Assembly (NCBI GenBank): GCA_013815505.1
Contig: JACDGA010000013.1
Coordinates: forward strand, 1 to 14,503
From: Acidimicrobiia bacterium
Lineage (GTDB): Bacteria > Actinomycetota > Acidimicrobiia > Acidimicrobiales > Ilumatobacteraceae
DNA: 14,503 bases
Direction: 5' to 3'
Within the stretch, counting starts at the first letter, position 1, and each line of letters opens with the position of its first letter. The translations under genes were made by a program, and so were the position numbers. The notes under the pieces were generated by a model. It saw nothing but the letters and a program-made list of their open reading frames with translations. It did not search any database and had not been told where the DNA came from. Of this stretch, positions 6,338 to 12,560 are shown piece after piece.

Positions 6338-7315
6338 TCACCAGCCGGAAATGGCCACCCGCAGCTCGTCGACCATGTGTGCCGCACTCATCTCGGCGGC
6401 CATCGTGATGGCGTTCTGCATCGCCGTCGCGCCTGACGAGCCGTGCGAGATGACGCACAACCCGTCGACGCCGAGGAGGATCGCGCCGCCGTAGGTGTCG
6501 GGATCGAGGCTCTCGTAGAGCGGCATCAGCGCCGGCATCAGCGCATCGGCGTGCGCCTTCGTGGACTCGTCGGTGGAGAACGCCGCCAGCAGCGCCTCGA
6601 CCACCGTCCTGACGCCGCCCTCGAGCGCCTTCAGCACGACATTGCCGGTGAACCCGTCGGTGACGACGACGTCGACGTCGGTCGTCATGATGTCGCGGCC
6701 CTCGACGTTGCCGACGAAGTGGAGGTGCGGCGCTCCCTCGAGCAGCGCATACGTCTCTTTGCGCAACGAGTCGCCCTTGCCGGGTTCCTCGCCGATCGAG
6801 AGCAGACCGACGCGCGGTTCGGCGATGCCGAAGCGGAGCCGGGAGTACACGGAGCCCATCTGGGCGAACTGCACGAGCCAGTCCGGCTGCACCTCTGCGT
6901 TTGCGCCGGCGTCGAGGAGCACGGTGGGCTCGGAGCCGGGCACGGGGATCGGGGTGGCGATCGCCGGCCGCTTGACGCCTGAGATCCGGCCCATCCGGAA
7001 CAGCGCAGCCGCCATCGTGGCGCCCGTGTTGCCGGCCGAGATCATCGCCGACGCCTTGCCGTCACGCACGGCCTCGGCGGCGCGCACGAGCGTCGAGTCC
7101 TTCTTGCGGCGCACGCTCTGGCCTGCGTCCTCGGTCATGTCGACGACCTCGGACGCCGGGATCACTTCCAGGTCGCCGACGTCGACGCGGTCGCCGAGAT
7201 CGGGAGGTCCGACGAGCGTGACGGCGATGCCTGCAGCGACGGCGCGCCGAGCGCCTTCGACGATCTCACCGGGTGACTTGTCGCCGCCCATCGCGTCGAC
7301 GGCGACGGGCAGCAC
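6338..7315 (-). CDS. plsX: Phosphate acyltransferase PlsX
   Basis: 325 residues, full family length. PlsX converts acyl-ACP and phosphate into acyl-phosphate, which PlsY then uses to acylate glycerol-3-phosphate at the start of phospholipid synthesis; it is a peripheral membrane enzyme. Family marks are VAVDAMGGDKSP (4-15), SAGNTGATMAAAL (93-105), LLDAGANAEVQPDWLVQFA (133-151), LLSIGEEPGKGDSLRKET (171-188) and VVTDGFTGNVVLKALEG (217-233). The GTG at 7315 is the only standard start between the rpmF stop and the first motif. Upstream of it there is no visible Shine-Dalgarno sequence; instead a GC hairpin ends right at the start codon. The gene lies 57 bases after rpmF, in frame with it, and 22 bases before acpP. 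Confidence 0.97.
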   Translation of the reverse strand: MLPVAVDAMGGDKSPGEIVEGARRAVAAGIAVTLVGPPDLGDRVDVGDLEVIPASEVVDMTEDAGQSVRRKKDSTLVRAAEAVRDGKASAMISAGNTGATMAAALFRMGRISGVKRPAIATPIPVPGSEPTVLLDAGANAEVQPDWLVQFAQMGSVYSRLRFGIAEPRVGLLSIGEEPGKGDSLRKETYALLEGAPHLHFVGNVEGRDIMTTDVDVVVTDGFTGNVVLKALEGGVRTVVEALLAAFSTDESTKAHADALMPALMPLYESLDPDTYGGAILLGVDGLCVISHGSSGATAMQNAITMAAEMSAAHMVDELRVAISGW

Positions 7316-7330
7316 GGGCCCGCCGGGCCC
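7316..7330 (-). promoter_or_regulatory. GC hairpin abutting the plsX start codon
   Basis: On the minus strand GGGCCC, a GGC loop and GGGCCC end at the base before the GTG of plsX; both arms are themselves palindromic, giving a 6-bp stem. A further GGCCCG lies just upstream (about 7331-7339). In mRNA this would fold over the place where a ribosome binding site should be, so it may limit plsX translation or couple it to rpmF. Terminator function is unlikely because no T-run follows and the start codon is immediate. Confidence 0.4.
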
Positions 7331-7372
7331 GTCGGGCCGCGCCTCGGTGTCCAGTGCGGGATGCCTCCGCGC

Positions 7373-7552
7373 TCAGGCGACGTCGATGACGACGCGGTCC
7401 TTGTACCACCCGCACGACGGGCACACCGTGTGGGGCAGCTTGGCGTTGCCGCAGCGGGGGCAGAGGCTGCGTGCCGGAGCCTCGAGCTTCCAGTTGCTGG
7501 CTCGGCGGCTACGGGTCTTCGCCTTCGATGTCTTCTTCTTCGGGACTGCCAC
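7373..7552 (-). CDS. rpmF: 50S ribosomal protein L32
   Basis: A 59-residue basic protein of the large ribosomal subunit, starting at GTG. The sequence begins MAVPKKKTSKAKTRSRRAS, the usual L32 opening, followed by a zinc ribbon with C31-x2-C34 (CPRCGN) and C44-x2-C47 (CPSCGWY), and ends KDRVVIDVA. All four zinc ligands are present, so this is the zinc-binding (C+) type. It lies in the common yceD-rpmF-plsX order, 90 bases after the YceD-type gene and 57 bases before plsX. A purine run (GAGAGAG) stands about 10-17 bases ahead of the start. The gene is short but unmistakable. Confidence 0.97.
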   Translation of the reverse strand: MAVPKKKTSKAKTRSRRASNWKLEAPARSLCPRCGNAKLPHTVCPSCGWYKDRVVIDVA

Positions 7553-7642
7553 GGTTCGATCTCTCTCGTGCGAGTGCAGCGCAGCGTCGCTGGCGCGTGC
7601 TCTGAGGGCCGTTGCAGGCTAGCGGTGAGCGCGTCGGATCGG

Positions 7643-8266
7643 CTACGTCGGCTCCGTCGACGAGGCCGTGTCGCCACCGCGCAGCTCGTCGAGCGCCGCC
7701 CAGCGATCGTCGATGACCGCGACCTCGCAGTCGCAGCTCGACGTGTTGCAATCGATGCCGCAGACCGGACAGAGCCCGGCGCAGTCGGCGCGGCACAGCG
7801 GCGCGTCGGGAATGGCGAGCAGGAGCGCATCGCGCACCATCGGCGCGAGGTCGAGCTGGCGGTGCTCGATAGGGAAGTGCTCGCCGCCGGCATCATCTTC
7901 GGCGAACGTGTCGACGGCGGTGATGGACAGCTGCGTGTCGAGCGGGACGAGGCAACGCGAGCACTCCATCTCGAGCCGGGCGGACAGCGTCACCTCGGCC
8001 ACGATGCCATCGAGTGTCGACGTCAACTCGACATCGATGCCCACCGGGCCGTGGAGGCCCCGTCCCACTTCTTCCTGCACATCGTCGGCCGACCCGCCAT
8101 CCGCTGAAATCTCGACCTCGGCGAGGCCGAGCGACGTCGTGATGCGCCTCGTCAGGCCCGGCTCGCGCAGCAGCTCGGCGGCATTGACCACGAGTGCCCG
8201 CCTCGCCGAGTGCGGCGCTCCGCGCGCTCCGGGCGCTCGGGGCGCTCCGTGAGAGGTGTCGCTCAA
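7643..8266 (-). CDS. YceD/DUF177 family protein with zinc-binding cysteines
   Basis: 207 residues from a TTG. DUF177 (YceD) proteins are almost always encoded next to rpmF, as here, and are implicated in 23S rRNA handling in bacteria and plastids; the exact activity is not settled. Visible parts are the DUF177 core with LHGPVGIDVELTSTLDGI (71-88), MECSRCLVPLD (100-110, C102 and C105) and the C-terminal cluster LCRADCAGLCPVCG (157-170; C158, C162, C166, C169), followed by CDCE and DDRWAALDEL near the end. The start overlaps the stop of the upstream coiled-coil gene as TTGA, which points to translational coupling. The first 25 residues (GAP/RAP/GAR/GAP triplets) are a repeat-encoded extension ahead of the conserved domain, so a later start is possible, though no better codon is seen before residue 26. 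Confidence 0.9.
   Translation of the reverse strand: MSDTSHGAPRAPGARGAPHSARRALVVNAAELLREPGLTRRITTSLGLAEVEISADGGSADDVQEEVGRGLHGPVGIDVELTSTLDGIVAEVTLSARLEMECSRCLVPLDTQLSITAVDTFAEDDAGGEHFPIEHRQLDLAPMVRDALLLAIPDAPLCRADCAGLCPVCGIDCNTSSCDCEVAVIDDRWAALDELRGGDTASSTEPT
8212..8247 (-). repeat. Four 9-bp imperfect tandem units in the YceD-type gene
   Basis: On the plus strand the units all end in GCGCTC: GCGGCGCTC, CGCGCGCTC, CGGGCGCTC and GGGGCGCTC. They encode GAP-RAP-GAR-GAP at residues 7-18. The array is in frame and lies outside the conserved domain. Confidence 0.85.
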
Positions 8267-8973
8267 CGGTCCTGGTCGAAGAAGCCCTTGCTCGGGTCCT
8301 CGGTGTCGTCGAACGTCACGCGCGGGTGCGAGCCGATGGAAAGCCGCTGTCGGCCGGCGGCCACGGTCTTCGACAGCTTGTCGAGCAGGATCTCGAAGCT
8401 GCCGAGCCGCTGGTCGAGGAAGTCCTCTGTCTCGTGCCGGAGCCGGCGGGAGTCGGTGTCGGCGGTCTCGATGACCTGGCGAGCACGTTGCTCGGCGGCG
8501 CGCACGACCTCGGTGCGCTGCACCATGCGCTCGGCCTGCACCCGTGCGGCCTCCATCAGCTCGTCGGACTCGCGACGGGTCTTGGCGATGAACTCCTGGC
8601 GCTCCTTGAGCATCCAGCGCGCCTGGCGCAGCTCGTCGGGCAGACGGGCGATGGCGTCCTCGAGCAGCTCGATGATCTCGTCGCGATCGATGCGGGGCGA
8701 CGACGAGAGCGGCATCGTCGGGGCGCTGGCGATGATGTCGACCGCTCGCCGCAGCATCGTCTCGGCATCACCCACGTGACCGACACCCGCCTGCGGCTCG
8801 GGATACTCGTCGTCGATCTCGTCGTACTCGTCGTACTCCTCGTACTCGTCGTACTCGTCGTAGCCCTGGCGCTGCTCGTTGCGGTCGTCGCGGCCGGGTT
8901 GTGCCGGCTGCGCGCCGTACGACTGCTCGTAGGTCGGGTCGTACGGGCTCGGGTTTCGCGGGTCGTAGGTCAT
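8263..8973 (-). CDS. DivIVA/SepIVA-like coiled-coil protein
   Basis: 236 residues from the ATG at 8973; the frame is open to 9183 but that part overlaps coaD. An N-terminal low-complexity region (1-62) is rich in Tyr, Asp and Glu, with YDEYDEYEEYDEYDE at 38-52. A long charged coiled coil follows (about 93-210), including RIDRDEIIELLEDAIARLP, ERQEFIAKTRRESDELMEAA and QAERMVQRTEVVRAAEQRAR. The tail ends FDDTEDPSKGFFDQDR. In mycobacteria the gene next to the DUF177-rnc-mutM group is sepIVA (Rv2927c), a DivIVA-like cell-division protein; this gene sits in the matching place, so I infer it is the positional counterpart, acting at the inner membrane face or septum. Similar proteins are often mislabelled ATP synthase subunit B. 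It starts 10 bases after coaD and overlaps the next gene by 3 bases. Confidence 0.7.
   Translation of the reverse strand: MTYDPRNPSPYDPTYEQSYGAQPAQPGRDDRNEQRQGYDEYDEYEEYDEYDEIDDEYPEPQAGVGHVGDAETMLRRAVDIIASAPTMPLSSSPRIDRDEIIELLEDAIARLPDELRQARWMLKERQEFIAKTRRESDELMEAARVQAERMVQRTEVVRAAEQRARQVIETADTDSRRLRHETEDFLDQRLGSFEILLDKLSKTVAAGRQRLSIGSHPRVTFDDTEDPSKGFFDQDR
8803..8862 (-). repeat. Tyr-Asp-Glu codon repeat in the coiled-coil gene
   Basis: Repeated TAC-GAC-GAG codons (seen on the plus strand as recurring CGTACTCGT) encode residues 38-57 of the SepIVA-like protein. The short period makes it prone to copy-number change. Confidence 0.85.
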
Positions 8974-8983
8974 GTTGAAGCCG

Positions 8984-9535
8984 TCATCTCGATGCTGGGT
9001 CTGGCTGTGCCGGGGCGGACTGAGCTGGGTCTGGCTGTTGCGGGTACAGCGCGCGCAAGGCGTCAGCGACACTTGCTGGCACCATGTGATCGACCGTGCC
9101 ACGGTAGCGGGCGATCTCGCGCACGAAGCGGCTGCTGATGTAGCCCAGCGCCGGGGCGCACGGGACGTAGACGGTGTGCACACCGGTCACCGACCGGTTC
9201 GTGTGCGCCATCTGCTGTTCGATCTCGAAGTCGGCAGCGGAGCGCAGCCCTCTGACGATGAAGTCGACGCCGGCGGCGGCCGCGGCGTCGACGGCGAGGC
9301 CCTCGAACGGGCGCACCTCGACACGTCCGGCGAGCGAGTCGTCGGCGGCGACGGCCTCGGTGATGAGCTCGATCCGGCGCTCGACCTCGAACGCGGCCGG
9401 CGCCTTGTCGTGGTTGTGCAGCACAGCCATCACCACCGTTCCGAACAGCGTCGCGGCCTGGGCAACGACGTCGAGGTGGCCGAGGTGCACGGGATCGAAG
9501 GTCCCCGGGTACAGCACTCGCCCGCTGGCATCCAT
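8984..9535 (-). CDS. coaD: Phosphopantetheine adenylyltransferase
   Basis: 183 residues from an ATG. CoaD transfers AMP from ATP to 4'-phosphopantetheine, giving dephospho-CoA, the fourth step from pantothenate to CoA; it is a cytoplasmic hexamer. Seen in the sequence are the nucleotidyltransferase signature YPGTFDPVHLGHLDVV (9-24, H17-x2-H20), the substrate-binding IVRGLRSAADFEIEQQMAHTN (93-113) and YISSRFVREIARY (132-144). The family is usually about 160 residues; here a Pro/Gln/Ala tail (165-183) extends beyond the fold, encoded partly by a 15-bp direct repeat. It follows rsmD after 13 bases, the standard bacterial pair, and precedes the coiled-coil gene by 10 bases. Its product feeds the phosphopantetheine group used by AcpP in the same cluster. 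Confidence 0.97.
   Translation of the reverse strand: MDASGRVLYPGTFDPVHLGHLDVVAQAATLFGTVVMAVLHNHDKAPAAFEVERRIELITEAVAADDSLAGRVEVRPFEGLAVDAAAAAGVDFIVRGLRSAADFEIEQQMAHTNRSVTGVHTVYVPCAPALGYISSRFVREIARYRGTVDHMVPASVADALRALYPQQPDPAQSAPAQPDPASR
8994..9038 (-). repeat. 15-bp direct repeat in the coaD 3' end
   Basis: GCTGGGTCTGGCTGT (plus strand) occurs at 8994-9008 and again at 9024-9038. It encodes the two QPDPA segments of the CoaD tail, which lies outside the conserved enzyme. Confidence 0.85.
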
Positions 9536-9548
9536 CGAACGAGCCACG

Positions 9549-10100
9549 CTACTTCGCCGGGATCGAGCAGAACGCGACCCACGTCCTGCCGTACCGCTTC
9601 GAGCGCACGATCTCCCACGGCGCAGGCAGCGCAAGCTCGGAGCCCGATTCGGCGACCACGAGCGGCGCCGGGTCCCAGCTGGCGAGGGCGTCGAACAAGC
9701 CGTCCCAGCGGTCGAACCCGTACGGCGGATCGGCGAACACAAGGGTCCGCTCCGCCGACCCGACGCGGTGGCCGAGGCGGGTCGCCGCGCCCATCGCGTC
9801 GGACTCGAGCACGACTGCGCGATCGGCGACGCCGAGCGTGGCGACGTTGTCGCGCAGCGCACGCACCGCAGGGCGACCACGTTCGACGAACGTGGCGTGC
9901 ACGGCGCCACGCGAGAGCGCTTCGAGCCCGAGCGCGCCGGTGCCGGCGAACAGATCGACGACGGTCGCGCCGTGGACGGCGTCGATGCTGACGAGCGCGT
10001 TGAACACGGCCTCGCGCACCTTGTCGGTCGTGGGGCGCGTCTCGTCACCCGGTGGTGACGCCAGCCTGCGTCCTCGAAACGCTCCAGCCACGATTCTCAC
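9549..10100 (-). CDS. rsmD: 16S rRNA (guanine966-N2)-methyltransferase RsmD
   Basis: 183 residues from the GTG at 10100. RsmD methylates G966 of 16S rRNA during 30S assembly using S-adenosylmethionine. Landmarks are the opening RIVAGAFRGRRLASP (2-16), TRPTTDKVREAVFNAL (21-36), the SAM-binding motif I VVDLFAGTGALGLEALSRGA (47-66), and the catalytic DPPY in VFADPPYGFD (121-130). Length is normal. The frame continues upstream to 10658, but that part is antisense overlap with recG and the zinc-ribbon gene, and homology begins at this GTG. The pairing with coaD, 13 bases downstream, is conserved across bacteria. It is divergent from the small zinc-ribbon gene with 42 bases between, where a promoter for rsmD-coaD and following genes could lie. 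Confidence 0.96.
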   Translation of the reverse strand: MRIVAGAFRGRRLASPPGDETRPTTDKVREAVFNALVSIDAVHGATVVDLFAGTGALGLEALSRGAVHATFVERGRPAVRALRDNVATLGVADRAVVLESDAMGAATRLGHRVGSAERTLVFADPPYGFDRWDGLFDALASWDPAPLVVAESGSELALPAPWEIVRSKRYGRTWVAFCSIPAK

Positions 10101-10142
10101 GGTGCGCAGCGTACGGACCGATCGGACGGCACACTTGATGCG

Positions 10143-10340
10143 GTGCTCACGCCTGCTCCCGTCATCACGTGCATCGACTGCGGCGGCAGGGCGCACCTGC
10201 TGACCCATCCGAGGGAGGACGGCGAGTGGCTCGCCGGCGACATCGTCGCCTACCGCTGCGAAGACTGCCTCGATCGCTGGGACCTCGTTCTCGACGAAGA
10301 CGACGACGACGGAACGGACACCGAGCGGCCGTTCGGTTGA
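10143..10340 (+). CDS. Small zinc-ribbon-like protein
   Basis: 65 residues from a GTG. Two cysteine pairs, C10-x2-C13 (CIDCGG) and C39-x2-C42 (CEDC), are spaced 25 residues apart, as in a zinc ribbon, and the end is strongly acidic (LDEDDDDGTDTE, 50-61). I do not recognise a named family. Regular codon use, intact cysteine pairs and the tight fit between neighbours make it a likely real gene: it stops 2 bases before the recG stop on the opposite strand and starts 42 bases from the rsmD start. It is the only plus-strand gene inside the conserved block. A role in binding nucleic acid or protein is possible but is a guess. Confidence 0.7.
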   Translation: MLTPAPVITCIDCGGRAHLLTHPREDGEWLAGDIVAYRCEDCLDRWDLVLDEDDDDGTDTERPFG

Positions 10341-10342
10341 GG

Positions 10343-12472
10343 TCACGAACGGGTGAGGTACTCCTCGCGTTCGGCGACCAGCAGATCGACCTCGTCGCGC
10401 AAGGCTGCGTGCTCGCTCATCTCGGGGTCGTCGCCGACGAGGTCGATGGCAACGACTCGTGCGAGCTCGACGAGCGCCCGGTCGCGGCGCAGCGACGCCA
10501 GCCGCAGGTCGTTGCGGCCCTTCTGCGCCGTGTCCATCAGCGTGCCCTCGCCGCGCAGGTCGAGGTCGACCTCGGCGAGCTGGAACCCGTCGGTGCTGTC
10601 GACGAGCGCAGTGAGGCGCGGGTTCTCCTCCAGCACCTGTGAGGTCACGAGCCAGCACGTCGACGTGTGGACGCCACGTCCGACGCGACCACGCAGCTGG
10701 TGGAGCTGTGCGATGCCAAAACGATCGGCGTCGAGGATGACCATCACGGTGGCGTTGGGGACGTCGACGCCGACCTCGATGACGGTCGTCGCCACGAGGA
10801 CGTCCAGCTCGCCTGTACGGAACGCGCCCATCGCCCGCTCCCGCTCCGCCGGCACGACACGACCGTGCAGCAGACCGAGGCGGAGACCGCTCAACTCCCC
10901 GGACGCGAGCCGTTCGAACGTCTCCTCGGCGGACGCGACCTGCAACTTCTCGCTCTCGTCGATCAGTGGACAGACGACGAACGCCTGACGCCCTGCGGCG
11001 ACCTCGGCGCGTACGTCATCCCACACGCCGGACTCTTCCAGCGGCCCGTTCGCCCAGTGCGTGACGATCGGTGTGCGGCCTGGCGGCAGCTCGTCGAGCA
11101 CGCTGACGTCGAGGTCGCCGTAGACGGTCATCGCCGCGGTGCGAGGGATCGGCGTCGCCGTCATCACGAGCAGGTCGGGCACCGACTCCCCCGCCTTCGA
11201 GCGCAGCGCCGCACGCTGCTCGACGCCGAAGCGGTGCTGTTCGTCGACGACGGCGAGCCCGAGGCTGGCGAACTCGACGCCCTGCTGGATGAGGGCGTGC
11301 GTGCCGACCACGAGATCGACCTCTCCGCTGGCGAGGCCTGACAGGATCGCCGCCCTGTCGGCACCGGTCACGCGGTTCGTGAGGAGCTCGAGACGCAGCG
11401 GGCGCTCGCCGAAGAGGTTGTCCGCGGTGCCGACGGTGAGACCGTCGAGCAGCGCTCGGATGGACGTCGCGTGCTGCTCGGCGAGCACCTCGGTCGGCAC
11501 CATCAGCGCGCCCTGGTGGCCGCCGTCGACGGCGCGCAGCAGGGCAGAGACGGCAACGACCGTCTTGCCCGAACCGACATCGCCCTGCAACAGCCGGTGC
11601 ATCGGGAACGTGCGGTCGAGGTCGGCGGCGATCTCGTCGATGGTCCTCTGCTGCGCATCGGTGAGCGGATACGGGAGCCGGGCGTAGAACTGGGCGACGA
11701 GACCCGCGCCACGGTCCTCGTACTCGACGCCGCGCCCTGCCTGCTCGAGCGCCCGCTTCTGGCGCACGAGCGCGACCTGGACGCGCAGCAGCTCGTCGAA
11801 CGCGAGGCGTCGACGGCTCGTGCGCTGCTCGGCAATGGACTCGGGGGCATGGATGCCGAACAGCGCCGGCTGGCGACCAATGAGCTCGTGGCGGGCAAGG
11901 ACCGCAGGCGGCACGGGATCGCCGATGCCGCGCGGGCGGGCCCGGTCGATGGCGTTCTCGACCCATCCGGCGATCTCCCACGTCGACAGCTGCGCCTTGT
12001 CGCTCTGGGGGTAGATGGGCACGATGCGGCCCGTTCGGTCGCCGATGAGGTCGACGATCGGGTTCGTCATCTGCAGGCCGCCGCGGTACACGTCGGGTTT
12101 GCCGAACAGCGCCACCTGCAGTCCCTCGGTGAGCTGACGATCACGCCACGGCTGGTTGAAGAACACGACGTGCATTCGTCCCGATCCGTCGCCGACGGCG
12201 ACGTCGACGATCGTGCGCCGGTTGCGGCCGGTGCGCTTGGAGACCGAGCGAACCGTCACGAGGACGAGCGCCTCGACACCGATCGCGAGATCCTCGATGT
12301 GCGCCTCGTTGGTGCGGTCGACCCAGCGGCGCGGATACGTCATCAACAGGTCGAGCACGGTGTCGACGCCCACAGAGGCGAGCGCCTCGCGCTTCTTCGG
12401 CCCGACGCGGGCGAGTCGCCCGACGTCGATCTCGGCCAGCTCGCGCAACGTGATCCGACTCACGGCAGACAT
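10343..12472 (-). CDS. recG: ATP-dependent DNA helicase RecG
   Basis: 709 residues from the ATG at 12472, normal length. RecG remodels stalled replication forks and branched recombination intermediates. Parts in order: helix-hairpin-helix-like start (VGRLARVGPKKREALASVGV, 17-36), OB-fold wedge domain (about 65-140), helicase domain 1 with Walker A GDVGSGKT (297-304) and the RecG-type DEQHRFG box (410-416) plus TATPIPRT (438-445), helicase domain 2 with LHGRVVPAERE (535-545), ATTVIEVGVDVPNAT (561-575) and HQLRGRVGRG (591-600), then the C-terminal TRG region. In the TRG region the usual R-G-P-G and Q-S-G are RGEG (640-643) and QKG (650-652). An 88-base gap with GC-rich inverted repeats separates it from the fakA-like gene; an upstream extension of the frame is not RecG-like. 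Confidence 0.96.
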   Translation of the reverse strand: MSAVSRITLRELAEIDVGRLARVGPKKREALASVGVDTVLDLLMTYPRRWVDRTNEAHIEDLAIGVEALVLVTVRSVSKRTGRNRRTIVDVAVGDGSGRMHVVFFNQPWRDRQLTEGLQVALFGKPDVYRGGLQMTNPIVDLIGDRTGRIVPIYPQSDKAQLSTWEIAGWVENAIDRARPRGIGDPVPPAVLARHELIGRQPALFGIHAPESIAEQRTSRRRLAFDELLRVQVALVRQKRALEQAGRGVEYEDRGAGLVAQFYARLPYPLTDAQQRTIDEIAADLDRTFPMHRLLQGDVGSGKTVVAVSALLRAVDGGHQGALMVPTEVLAEQHATSIRALLDGLTVGTADNLFGERPLRLELLTNRVTGADRAAILSGLASGEVDLVVGTHALIQQGVEFASLGLAVVDEQHRFGVEQRAALRSKAGESVPDLLVMTATPIPRTAAMTVYGDLDVSVLDELPPGRTPIVTHWANGPLEESGVWDDVRAEVAAGRQAFVVCPLIDESEKLQVASAEETFERLASGELSGLRLGLLHGRVVPAERERAMGAFRTGELDVLVATTVIEVGVDVPNATVMVILDADRFGIAQLHQLRGRVGRGVHTSTCWLVTSQVLEENPRLTALVDSTDGFQLAEVDLDLRGEGTLMDTAQKGRNDLRLASLRRDRALVELARVVAIDLVGDDPEMSEHAALRDEVDLLVAEREEYLTRS

Positions 12473-12560
12473 CGGACCATGCGAGCGACGGAGCGCCAGC
12501 GTAGGAGCGGCCGACAGCGGCCTGCGTGGCCGGGGAACGCTGTAGCCGGTGCTGTCACGC

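Noticed and set aside
7553..7642. Small palindrome CAGCG-T-CGCTG upstream of rpmF as a regulatory site
   Set aside because: It is too short and too common in GC-rich DNA to support a call, and no ribosomal-protein leader structure was apparent.
12473..12560. GC-rich inverted repeats (GGCC arms) between the fakA-like gene and recG as a terminator
   Set aside because: The stems are only 4 bp and no T-run follows on the minus strand; such repeats are frequent at this GC content.
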